The notes under the pieces: model-generated | The model's input: only the letters and a program-made list of their open reading frames with translations | What the model was told of the DNA's origin: nothing | Databases searched by the model: none | Assembly (NCBI GenBank): GCA_036346355.1 | Contig: CM070576.1 | Location: 56,467,712-56,531,711 of the forward strand | Source of the DNA: Rhipidocladum racemiflorum | Lineage: Eukaryota > Streptophyta > Magnoliopsida > Poales > Poaceae | DNA: 64,000 nt | Direction of reading: 5' to 3' | Part shown: positions 36,692 to 46,790 of the stretch, piece after piece | Layout of the letters: each line of letters starts with the position of its first letter | How positions within the stretch are numbered: the stretch's first letter is position 1 | Made by a program: the position numbers and the translations under genes

Positions 36692-38290
36692 GCAGTAATG
36701 CCAGCAGGGTTCACCTTACCGAAATCAACTAGAAAATTGATCCTAGTCCGGTACTAGTTTTCTCTGAAAATCCCCAAAAACCGTATGGTTTCGAAATCCA
36801 AATTTTTGGAGAAATAATTCAAAAAAAAATAGAAAATTTACTGATAATCGTGATTTTTGACCTATTTTCTCGTGATTTTCACCGATAATCATAAGAGAGG
36901 TGCATCTATGCTCTTCCTTTTAAAAGTTGCACAACTATTAAAGCATAAATGAATGGTAGATGGTGATTACTTACCTCTTCGCTTGCTTCAAGATTTGTGC
37001 AACTTGTACTAGAAGAAAAAGCATAGAAGCACCGCTCAAATCATAATATTTTGACATAATATTTTGACGGGCCAATTGAATGTTTTTTAGGGCCGTTTTT
37101 TCTCTCGATTTTAACCAATTTTCTTGATATTTACAACATATATTTTTTTAAAAAAAATTTAACCGGTTTTCAACCGATTTTTGATACCTTACATCATCGA
37201 TAAAATCGATAAACGTAATTTTCACACGATTTTCCGCAATAAGGTGAACCCTGACCGCCCCTACTACGTAATACTATGCATATAGTAGACTGCGACCGAC
37301 CTGTCCTGTGGGGCAGCCTGCACCGACTTCTGGAAATAGCTGAGGGATCTGTCTTGATCACGGTGCACCTCCCAGACCAGCTTGGCGTACTGCGACATGA
37401 TCTCGCCGTCGCTGGGATCGGCCAGCATGGCGCGCGAGTAGTACTCCTCGGCCCTTCTGGGGTCTCCCTTTACCTAAGCATCAGTTAATAACGTCATAGA
37501 GTTATGCTACAAAAGTAATCAAATGTTAAGCAAGGCATGTGTTGATAAAGAAATGCACTCAGTCTAATGCCAGATCACGCACATAACCTACCAGATCTGT
37601 CTAGTTTTGATCTCAGGTTTTTGTTCAACTCAATTCAAGTGATCAATAGGACAAAGAACCATTTATCTGGACAGGGAATCCTAATGGCTACTGGGCACTG
37701 TGAAAGTGTGAATCCTTCTGGCAGAAAGACGAACGTAAAAGTAAGCAGTAACAACTTCGGTGTTGAGCGGCGACATATCATACCTCGTGCAAAAACTGCG
37801 CGTAGTTGCGCAGGAACAGCGCGTTGCCCGGCTGCTCGTCCACCATCTTCTTGTACTGCGCGTCAAGCGCCGCCACCACATCCCGCAGCCGCTCCTCCAC
37901 GCCATCCATCTTAGCCGCGGCAGCCATGGACGTGGCGGCGCCGGCGGTGAACAGGCCGGAGGCGATGCGGTCGATCCCGAGGCCCCTCGCCAGGAACAGC
38001 GGCAGCTCCGACTGCTCTGGCTGCACCGTCTGCTGATGATCTTGCTCCTGCTCTTGCTCTTGGCGGTGTGGTTGGGCCGGCGGTGCCTTGTTGAAGGTGT
38101 TGTAGATGGAGAAGGAAAGCTCGGTGTGGAGACTGGTGGTTTTGTTGCAGGAGTCGGAGGAGGAGGGGTTGAGGGAAGGGAGGTGGCTGTCGGAGAAGGC
38201 TCGTCGGAGCTGGAGGGAGGAAGATGACGAAGGAAAGGAGGAGGAGAGGAAGGAATGCAGGAATGGCGTGGAGGAGCTCCTCAGCAACAT
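35943..38290 (-). CDS. Tetratricopeptide-repeat-like protein, three exons
   Basis: Exons read on the minus strand: 38290-37784, 37473-37301 and 36087-35943. All junctions are GT-AG and the joined frame is 825 nt, coding 274 residues. The first 110 residues are low complexity: a serine-rich start (LLRSSSTPFL), then a Gln/Glu run. The C-terminal half is a helical repeat region of the TPR-like family: NYAQFLHEVKGDPRRAEEYY, then DPSDGEIMSQYAKLVWE, then QDSHVLAAYASFLW. These are the repeated residue patterns of uncharacterised plant TPR-like proteins; the molecular role is unknown. I chose the ATG at 38290 because a more 5' in-frame ATG at 38353 lies inside the GA-repeat leader and adds only charged low-complexity residues. 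Intron 2 (1.2 kb) carries a large palindromic element and a Mutator-type MITE. Nothing in the coding part looks broken. Confidence 0.85.
36170..36240. repeat. (AT)n microsatellite
   Basis: About 70 bp of uninterrupted AT dinucleotide on the left side of the palindromic element in the TPR-gene intron. The matching right side, 36632-36687, is (TA)n turning into (GT)n. Confidence 0.9.
36241..36631. mobile_element. Palindromic Micron-like MITE inserted in a TA microsatellite
   Basis: A 391-bp near-perfect inverted repeat. The left end GGCAACATATTTGGTGCAAA is mirrored by the right end, and the arms of about 180 bp meet around 36430. It is flanked on the left by about 70 bp of pure (AT)n and on the right by (TA)n followed by (GT)n. 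MITEs embedded in TA microsatellites are known in rice as Micron; assignment to that family is inference. It sits in intron 2 of the TPR-like gene and would fold into a long hairpin in the pre-mRNA. Confidence 0.75.
36895..37037 (-). mobile_element. 143-bp Mutator-type MITE, copy 2
   Basis: Terminal inverted repeats of about 24 bp (GAGAGGTGCATCTATGCTCT at the left, mirrored with two changes at the right). Flanked by 9-bp near-identical direct repeats, taatcataa and aaatcataa. A 9-bp duplication points to Mutator-type transposition. Same family and same length as the copy at 25839-25981, in the opposite orientation. Located in intron 2 of the TPR-like gene. Confidence 0.8.
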
Positions 38291-38330
38291 TCTCTCTCTC
38301 TCTCTCTCTCCCCCCTTCTCTCTCTCTCTA
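38285..38330 (-). repeat. GA/CT microsatellite in the leader of the TPR-like gene
   Basis: On the minus strand the leader just before the ATG is a run of GA dinucleotides with one interruption. GA-rich leaders and GAGA-type elements are common in plant promoters and can bind BBR/BPC proteins. Any regulatory role here is inference. Confidence 0.5.
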
Positions 38331-38359
38331 GGTGTTTTCTTGAGGGAGGACAAAGCAGC

Positions 38360-39640
38360 TGAGGGGCATCAGTTCCTCGAGATCTCACCTCTCGTGTCTT
38401 GATTTATATCACAAGAACCGTGTTGTTTAACGCTCGGCAGATTATTTTTTTGTTGACCATCGAAAGCAGTAAAGCGTGTTCAAGTGGGTGCATGCACGTG
38501 AATCGTTATCGAATTTACAAGAACGAGCTCGAGATCGACACCGTTTGCTTGATCTAGAAAGAAAAGAAAAACTTCAATCAGGCTTCATCGATCCCCACCG
38601 ATCTCGTGACCTTTCACGGCTTACTTTCGATGACGATGCATGCTTTTCAAGCTTACTTTGATCGCAACAAGCGTGTGCATTTGTTTTCTACTGCAAGGCA
38701 TGCAGAAAGGAAAACGAGTCGTGCAAGTGAAGCTAAAAACTCGCCTTTGCCTATGTTTCGGACAAGAGGAAGCGATTTGTCAACCACACTTGGCCTTCTG
38801 ACCAAACGATCTTATCTGATGGCGCGTAGGTCATCCGCAAGCGCAAGAACCTCGTGGGCATGCACGATGCAGCCAGCTAAACATCGGCGTCCGCCGTCCG
38901 GTTTAATGTATCCCATATATATGTCCGGTCTTGACTCTGTGGCCATCCCACGTCAAAAGGTACGTTGTATAAGATCTTTTTACGGTACACTAAATTCAAT
39001 ATGATCGGATCAGATTAGCTAGTATTTATTATATTTTCTCCAATGATAGAGTAGCAGAACCATATACAAACATGTTACTAGTATATAATGCATGGTAAAA
39101 TCTCGCATATTGTACATGCGGTGTAAGCTTGAGTTCCCGTCCGTAGGTCATGCCCGCGAACCGCCTGTCTTAGGGAACGTGTTTTTTTAATCAAATCAGT
39201 TCTAGACTGGGAACGGTTTAATGGTGATAGCTGGGCAGCTGCTATCGATGATTGATCGAATTAAGCTAGCAGGAACAGATTACCAAGTTTGTTTGTGTAG
39301 TTTTGGAATGTAGTACGAGCAGCAACTTTAACCGTATGAGTAAACACGCATCACCGCGGCCTGCTGCACGCGACGCGAGATCCCGCGCCCCGCCACCGGC
39401 CGTGCCGCGCGCGCGCGAACCGCGCAGGCGCAGCGTGGAAAAGCCCCGTGCCGACGTGCCTTTCCTTCGTGAAATGGCTGGCAGGGCGTGGGCGCGTGCA
39501 CGCGTCCGCGCACGGTATCCGCCGAGGTGTAGGCGTGAGTTGCATGCGTAGCCGTGCCATACACGTAGGCGTGGGCGCGTGCACGCGTCCGCGCACGGTA
39601 TCCGCCGAGGCGCGCCGTGCGCGGCGCGCGGCTTGGCATG
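38360..39640. other. Intergenic stretch with a GC-rich block
   Basis: No gene. At 39340-39640 the DNA is very GC-rich with many cgcg words, and a 45-bp segment starting ggcgtgggcgcgtgcacgcg occurs twice (39487 and 39568). The open frames here, on both strands, are products of composition. Confidence 0.5.
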
Positions 39641-40660
39641 CATTCCGGTGGTCCAGCTGCTGATGTGAAACCATTCTTGACGTACTGCAAACAAGGAAAC
39701 GGCAGGTCTTAACGCATACTCAACCATGTTCGATCTCGACAAAAGCTTGCCAAGAACAAAATCCCTATTACTAAGCCCCAGCCGTGCGCCACTTGTTATC
39801 GCCTTATCACGGCAGGCAACGAGAGTGATGTTGCAGAGCCAAGGAACAGACGCTGTGAAGGCCAGCCCGAAATGCTGCTTGTACGCCCTGCAGACCTGGG
39901 AGACATGCCTACCCATGGCAAGTATGCTCTGGAAATGGGCGTCGTTTTCCATAATCAGCAGCTGACAACTCTGAATCAGAATGCAAGTTCACCACCACGG
40001 TGCCGTGAACGGGATGGACTTTTTGTTGGATCGTAAGGACCTTCTCAACCTCAAAAACTAGCTTAAAAGATGATAAACTCCTCCACTTATAAGTAGATCA
40101 TTTGCCCTTCCACAACCAATGTGGGGCTATTCTAACAATCCCCCCTTCACACATTGGTATCTCTCAGCCGTTCACCGCCCCTTCACCGTACACCGACGGT
40201 CCCTCAGGGCCACGGTCCATCATGCCTTCACACCGTAGTATTCATCGGGCCAAAGATGTTAGAACCGGGCTCTGATGCCAATTGTTGGATCGTAAGGGCC
40301 TTCTCAACCTCAAAAACTAGCTTAAAAGGTGAGGGACTTTCCCACTTATAAGTTAGGTTATTTGCCATTCCAAAACCAATGTGGGACTATTCTAACACTT
40401 TCTCCTCTAGGTTCTTTAGGAATTAATGTTCCATCTACATGCATCCCAGAGCTTGCGAGGAAATATGTCCTCTCCATCATAAGCATCGATGAAGACTATA
40501 TCGTATACATTGCTGTCACTGACAATGAAATCTTCAGCATCTGTTCTATGGAGGAAAAGCCGGTCATGGATGCCTCCACATACATAATGGCTCATCACCG
40601 TCGGCAGGCTGCATGGACTGAGCTGATAACCCTTTCGCAGATGATGCGGGGAAACCATAG
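39640..40660 (-). pseudogene. Spermidine-synthase-like methyltransferase remnant, split by a TRIM element
   Basis: Minus-strand coding pieces match a plant SAM-dependent methyltransferase of the spermidine-synthase-like group. Upstream of the TRIM: FIDAYDGEDIFPRKLWD (about 40500-40440). Downstream: KVHPVHGTVVVNLHSDSE, then FQSILAMGRHVSQVCRAYK, then FVLGKLLSRSNMVEYAL and YVKNGFTS. Small frameshifts separate these pieces: after KLWD, within the DYGK/END overlap, and after VEYAL. The TRIM lies between GAGAAAG and its continuation, with a 4-5-bp target duplication. The N-terminal half is not recognisable. Clearly non-functional. Confidence 0.8.
40024..40397 (-). mobile_element. TRIM element (miniature LTR retrotransposon)
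   Basis: Two direct repeats, 40024-40137 and 40283-40397, begin TGTTGGAT and end CTAACA. The internal part is 145 bp and non-coding. Read on the minus strand, the internal part starts with a primer-site-like sequence (ttggcatcagagccc) and ends with a purine tract (gaaggggggat). Target duplication ctttt/ctttc. It is inserted in the methyltransferase remnant. The LTR phrase ccacattggttgtggaaggg on the minus strand is typical of TRIMs shared widely by plants (recalled, not searched). Confidence 0.9.
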
Positions 40661-40689
40661 AATTGTGGCGACATGCATAATTAACCTCA

Positions 40690-43215
40690 GATAATGACCG
40701 AGTGTTGTTATTAATCCCGAGTTAATTATATTGATTTGGGCATATTTAATTAATAAATTATCGAGTAAGTTCGATATTTTATTAATTAATACGCCATTTC
40801 AAAGTGTTGCAACAGAACACTAATTAGATACTTCAAACGATACCCATTACCATCCATACACGTAGTACCGTCTTACAGTTCTTCATCTGTCTTAATACAT
40901 ATTTACAATAAAAGTTCCAGATTACATTTATTCTATTAATTACCCTAGGGAGCGAGGGCTTCTGATATATGGGCCACTACTCCACCCAATCCTCTGGGTC
41001 GTCCTCCACCTCCTCATCACCTTGGTCTTGCGGGTGATCCCTCATCCAGTCCTCATCAGAGCATCTGTAGCACTCAGAATCTAAGCAAAGAGAGATTTAT
41101 AGAAGAGTGAGTACAAGATGTACTCAGCAAGCATTAGTGACAAATAGGTACTCATGAATTTTATCATCTGGAACTCTCACCGGTTCCATTCCTCACCTCA
41201 TATCTCAAACCCATTTATCTTTTATTAGTAAAGTCTGGTGTTCAATTTTTAATTTGTAAAATTTCTACTAGCACTCGTATATGAGGCAGAATTAACTTCC
41301 ATAGCCTCCAGTCCAGGGAGACATGCATGAATTCATGATTTAATACCCTGCGCAGGTTTTGTATCACTTTACCCATAGCAAACTCGACCGCAATTAAGAA
41401 CCCAGAATGTTTATCACAACTTTGGCATTAAATCTCAAACTTTGATCCTCTTTCCGGTTGTACTCTAATTTAAGACTGGAGTCAGACAACCTACGCTGGT
41501 TGATATTTTGTTACCATACGTTGGATAACAATATACCATCTCAGATTAGAGTTACTCATATACCCTGGAATGGCCAGTTGATCTCCATCCGGAGACACTT
41601 CTCCAATGACTTTAGAATATAGCGCCCTGGTAACTCAACTTGCAGTTGATTACCGATGGAAAACCATCACTAGTTATCCGCATGTACTTCACCAGGACTC
41701 CAGCAATTCCGGTTTAACATATCTTACTTACCCAATGTGGAAATTAAACACCATCATATGACAACATCTTTTGGTTGTTTACCACACACTATAGTTGATA
41801 TGATTTGATACGGTTCATTATTTGAGTGTAGTGGTTTTAGCCTTATATTATATCCCTATGTAGAGGGCTTCACCGGCAACAACAAACAAGGCACCCTCTA
41901 CCCACCATCTAACAATTCACCTCGACTTCACTGGTCGGTTGAGTCAAAATATCAATTCCAACTGCACTAGCAGTTTATCCAACCATCGATTTAAATTTTA
42001 ATACTTAAATAGGTTTTACCATGCATCCGTGAATTTCATAAACTTTTATGAAATCATTTTGCAACATGAACAAGAGAACTTGCCTGGATTTTGGTCGAAA
42101 TATTCGTCTTCACCCGTTTGCTGATTTACGATTCGATTTAATTTATTTTCTAAAATTACAGAAATACCATATTTAGTGGCTAATATGTTTTTGTATAATT
42201 TAGAGTGCCCAACATGCTTAATTTATTATTTTAGGGTTTATAAATTTTACTTTGCGCTTTTTTAGAGCTTCACAACATTTTCTTTCGACGCGCTTTAGTT
42301 AATTAGTCGATCGACTAGAATTATTGGTTTAATAGGTTTTTAACTGTTTTGGCTTACATGTGAATTGTGTACATGGATAAATTGGTTCATAAATTCATGA
42401 ATTTGATTAAATTATTATTTTCTTATTTTTCTCTTCCTCCTTTTTCTTTTCTCTCTTTTTATCTCTTTCTCCTTTCATTTCTCTTCTTTCTTTCTTTTTT
42501 TTCCCAAACTCGGCCCCGCCTTATCCTTCTTCTGGCTCTTCCTCTTTCCCCATTCTTCCTCTCCCTCTTAGTTCTTATCCTCTCCATTCCTTTGCTATTT
42601 CCCCTCTCTCTCTCTCTCTTGACTCCATGGAGGCATGGAACCAATCTCCCGAATGGTTCAACCGACTGAGCGTCGGTGCCGTCGTCGACCTCCCCAGCGG
42701 CGCTTCATGATTGGTTGCCCCTCTCAGCAATCCTCCTCATGCGCTGGGGTGTGCGCTGCCCTAAGCTCAGGCCCGCCCGCCTCTCCGGCGCAGCCCTGGG
42801 TCGCACTCGGCCTCATGCGCGCCACGACCGCTGCTCCCACTGGTGCTTCACCCTGGCCCCCAGGCTATCGCCTCTCTTGGCCCTCCCTCCTTACTGATTC
42901 CTGGTCTTTGATTAATTGGTGATTTGGGATTACACATCGATGCGTTTGTGATTTACAAGCTGAGATTGAATAGATTTGCACTAAGATATAGTCTATGATG
43001 TGTTTGAATGTTGTATGCTTCACAGTAGTGATCTTATGGGCTGGTGAGCATGGTATATGAGGAACTTGAGGCCATGCATTACTTATTAATTGTGATTATA
43101 TACTGATAAATCATGATCAGAAGGTGTGATTTATAAGCTTGCACAGGAAGATGTAATGATATGGTCTATGATGTTTAGATTAGCAATTTCATGGATTGGA
43201 TGGCGTCGTGGCGAC
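40690..43215. mobile_element. Possible decayed LTR-type repeat
   Basis: Long non-coding segment with a pyrimidine-rich block (42420-42620), a GC-rich block (42640-42900) and AT-rich flanks, similar in make-up to long grass LTRs. The word gtggcgac occurs at both sides (40668, 43208). No coding domain or paired LTR. Low confidence. Confidence 0.3.
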
Positions 43216-43560
43216 GATCTTAGCTTACAGTGCGCCCGGGGAACATGTGTGAGCCAAGAGGACGTACGGTGCATAATTTGAAACACATGGCTTTCTTAAA
43301 CAACTGGAAACATGTAATTTCTTAGAAATACATATAGGAACTACACTATTTAAATCATTGCATTTAAATCTCATGATCCAAATATGTCTTCCCAATAGTA
43401 TAACCATAAGCATGAACAGTCACAACGTTAATAAAATATGGAAAAATATTAGCACAAAGGATAAAAGGCCGATTTTTTAATTATTTACAATTAATATTTC
43501 TGAAATTAAAAGAGTAGGAAAGATGGTATGATAATTAGAAATCTATGAAGGACGCTCTTA

Positions 43561-44086
43561 GAGCACATACAGTGGTATAGATGTCAACTGTCTATAATAT
43601 AGTTTTATATCATCTACAGACAGTACTAAAAATAATTCATACAATGAACCATCTGTATAGTTATCTGTAATGATCTCTCATTCAATTAACAGACTGTCTA
43701 TACAGTGGTACATAAAATGTAAAACTATCTATTAAATAGTAGACATCAGTCTTCTCTCTTCTTCTTCTCTCTCCTCCACATCACTTAAAATCTTACTTGT
43801 CATCTCTTATACTCCCTCTGTCCCACAAAGAGTGCATTTCTAGGATTTTTAAGACAAATTAGTGTGCAAGGTAAATGACTAATATGACCCTCATTACTCC
43901 ATACACAAGCATGCTGGTGCTTCGGTTTCCACAAGCACTTAAATGAGCATATATACGCTTACAGCTGGGCCCTACGGACTAGAAATGCACTCTTTGTGGG
44001 ACAAAATTTGAACACTAGAAATGCACTCTTTGTGAGACAGAGGGAGTAGGTAGCTAAATGCCTAAATATAACCATTGTACATGCCC
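43561..44086. mobile_element. MITE of the 'catgtacaatg' family with a nested Stowaway
   Basis: Ends gagcacatacagtggtatag and accattgtacatgccc. The interior matches the element 48541-48819 read in the opposite direction. It is interrupted at 43812-44046. Confidence 0.78.
43812..44046. mobile_element. Stowaway-type MITE (CACAAAGAGTGCATTT family)
   Basis: 235 bp, perfect-looking ends CTCCCTCTGTCCCACAAAGAG and mirror, TA duplication at 43810-43811 and 44047-44048. Same length as the copy at 20957-21191. Confidence 0.9.
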
Positions 44087-44942
44087 TAACAACCGTATCC
44101 AGCTGCGGACGCACTCGCGAACCGCATCAAAGCCAGGACGCTATTTGCGACTTCGTCCACCTATGGTCGCACCAGAAGCCCAACGAGAGCTATTTTTGCT
44201 GGTCTCGCGTGATCCCAAGTGAACCACACGACCTAGAAAAGTGGACCTTTCGCTCTCTGTGTGGCTGCCGGTGGCGCTCACCGCGAGGACTGTGGCATGG
44301 CTGTGATGGCGAGCGCCGATTGCTATCTATGTGACCACCGCCGCCGCTCTATGCTTGCCCGGCGACGCCTGTCGCAAGCCCCGCTGCTCTCCGCGTGCCC
44401 AGGGACACTCCCGGCTGTATCCAGTACTGTCTGCTTGCCCTGCTTTGCTCGCTGCTAGGTTCATTTAGCGACAGTGCAATATAGCCAACTGGAGCATTGT
44501 CGTTGATTTATTTTGCCTGTATGTTCAATTGGTCGATTCACATTATAGATCTTTATTGCCAATTCAATTATTTACAGTGCCTTTCGTCGTTCTAAATAGC
44601 GATAAAAAGTCATTTCTCAGCCTACCATCGTTTCATTTAGTAATACGAACTATATATCGTTAAATTAATTAACGATAGAGTATTATTTTTGCATTTTGCA
44701 TTATTTATTTTTATAATATTAATAAAATGTTGATTATTAAAAAAAAAATAGTCCGCACGATTGGAGGACGCTGTTCCCGATGGCTTCCAGAGCAGGACGG
44801 GTTCATGTGTACGTCCGTAGGAGAATGTGGTTATTGGCTTGTTGCCAGCGTACTTCGTACTTTCCTAGATTTCGAATTGAGAGGTGTTTTATTTGCTTTT
44901 TTTTTTGTAATTATAAGGCCCTTTTTACTACTTTGTAATGTT

Positions 44943-46212
44943 AAAAGATATAGAAGCAATTTTCAAATATTAATTATTAAACATTCGGAATAAGAGAGGT
45001 GTTTTATATATATTTTTTAAGTTGCACAAATATTAAAGTATTAATGGAGAATAAATGATGATTACTTATCTATTTGCTTGTTTTGGGATCGATACAATTT
45101 GCATTGAAAATGAAAAGTGTACGGAAGAGAAGAAAAACAATAAAGAAATGATTAAACACAAAAAGAGAGATGAATAAACCCGTTAGCTTCGTCAGATCTA
45201 TAAGACTAAAGATGGGTACAGAATGGTTAAAACAAAGAACAGAAATTAACAAAGTAAGATGTGCATGTTATACAGTTATACAGGACACTTAGAATTATTA
45301 TGAAGAAGGAAAAGGAAAAAAAGAGAGAGTAGAAAACAGAATATAGCAGCAAAAACAATCGGCCCATGTATAAGAAAAAGCATAGAAGCAACTTTTAAAT
45401 ATTAATTATTAAACATTTAGAATAAGAGAGGTGTTTTTATATTTTTCTTTTTTAAAATTATACAAATAGTAATTATGAATGAAGGAGGTGATAAACCTAT
45501 TCGTTTGTTTTAATATTTATGTAATTTGTATTGGAGTTGAAAAGAATAGAATGACTCCTCCGGCAAAAAAGTAAACGGTAAAGAAGTAAAAAAATGATTA
45601 AACACCAAAAGAGAGATGAATAATCTCTCGTCAGATCTACAAGACTTTTAGATGGGTACAGAATGGTTAAAACAAAGAACAGAAAAGAACAGAAATTGAC
45701 AAAGTAAAATGTGCATGTTATACAGGACATTGATGATTATTATGAAGAAGGGAAAGGGAAAAAAAAGTGGAAAGCAGAATATAGCAGCAAAAACAATTGG
45801 CCCATGCATAAGAAAAAGCATAGAAGCAACTTTTAAATATTAATTAATTAAACATTCGGAATAAGAGAGGTGTTTTTATATATTTTTTTAAAAGTTACAT
45901 AAATAATAAAGTATGAAGGAAGGATAGGTGAAACCTATTCGTTTGCTTTAAAATTTATGCAATTTATATTAAAGGTGAAAAGAATAGAATCACTTCTTCG
46001 GCAAAGAAGTAAAATAAATTATTAAACACGAAAACAGAGATGAATAAGGCCGCTAGCTTCGTCAGATCCACAAGACTTTTAGATGGGTACAGAATGGTTA
46101 AAACAAGGAACAGAAATTAACAATGTAAAATGTGCATGTTATACAGGACATCGATAATTAGGAAAAGGAAAGAAGGTAGAAACAGAATATAGCAGCAAAA
46201 AAATTGGCCCAT
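44943..46212. repeat. Tandem array, about three units of roughly 430 bp
   Basis: Units begin near 44943, 45372 and 45809 with atagaagcaa(c)tttt, then taattattaaacatt, then aataagagaggtgtttt. Each ends with tatagcagcaaaaa, then a(t)tggcccatg. Each unit contains diverged Mutator-type MITE ends (agagaggtg, agcatagaagca). The last unit runs into a tRNA-Ile-like sequence through ggcccatg, the tRNA's 3' acceptor stem. No coding sequence. Confidence 0.85.
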
Positions 46213-46271
46213 GCAGGTCTCGAACCTGCGACCTTCGCGTTATTAGCACGACGCTGCTGAGCTAATAGGCC
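46205..46271 (-). tRNA. tRNA-Ile (AAU) with a deletion in the D arm; probable pseudogene
   Basis: 67 nt on the minus strand. The acceptor stem pairs (GGCCTAT with ATGGGCC, one G-U pair). The anticodon loop reads CTAATAA (anticodon AAU), and the T arm GCAGG-TTCGAGA-CCTGC is perfect. The D arm is only GCTCAGCAGC, about 7 nt shorter than a normal nuclear plant tRNA-Ile, so GG of the D loop is missing. It cannot form a normal D arm and is probably not functional. Confidence 0.85.
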
Positions 46272-46274
46272 ACC

Positions 46275-46790
46275 TTAGGAAGCAATCTCTACAGCTGGAC
46301 ACTAACACCACCGTATCCAGCAGTTATACGTATGGGAAACAGTACGGAACACGGACATTACGCAAGAATTTCATTTGAGCTCGCATTGATCAGGTTGGGA
46401 ACCGAACGCGTTATGATCCTCATGGAGCCAGCTCCCCCACCTACCGCACCACCGGTTGACACGGTCCGCCGCACCGAAAGATCGACCGATCCAGTCCGGA
46501 GCACGCCGGCCGGATAGCAGAGCAATCGCCGTCCGCGGTGGTGCCCGGAGCAAACTGCTCGAGCAGTGCCGTCAAAATCAACGTCTTGCCTAGAAGATGG
46601 CATTTCACGTTATTATTATTTTTATTTCTTCACATCAACGATACGATACATCACATCTACTAGGTGTCTCTTATGCAGGGAGACCATTAATTAAGAGCTC
46701 AGCATCCATCTCACTGGAGTGCAGGTTCATCCCGCTAGCTATCTCATCGACCAGGTGCGCACTGTGCGACGGCCCACCCAATGGATCTTC
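46275..46790. other. Between the tRNA-Ile-like gene and the caleosin 3' end
   Basis: No gene. Part to the right is the likely 3' UTR of the caleosin on the minus strand. Open frames near 46332-46603 show no features. Confidence 0.4.

Noticed and set aside
38291..38353. Upstream in-frame ATG for the TPR-like gene
   Set aside because: It would add a charged stretch encoded by the GA repeat; the ATG at 38290 gives the expected LLRSSS start.
39266..39690. Several Arg/Ala-rich open frames on both strands
   Set aside because: Composition effect of the CG-rich block; only the part from about 39650 rightward carries methyltransferase features.
40024..40397. Cassandra-type TRIM carrying 5S rRNA sequence
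   Set aside because: I see no 5S box A/C-like sequence in the short LTRs; it is a TRIM of another type.
44943..46212. CRISPR-like or satellite array
   Set aside because: Units are about 430 bp, few, diverged, and contain MITE ends; nothing like short repeats with spacers, and the DNA is eukaryotic.
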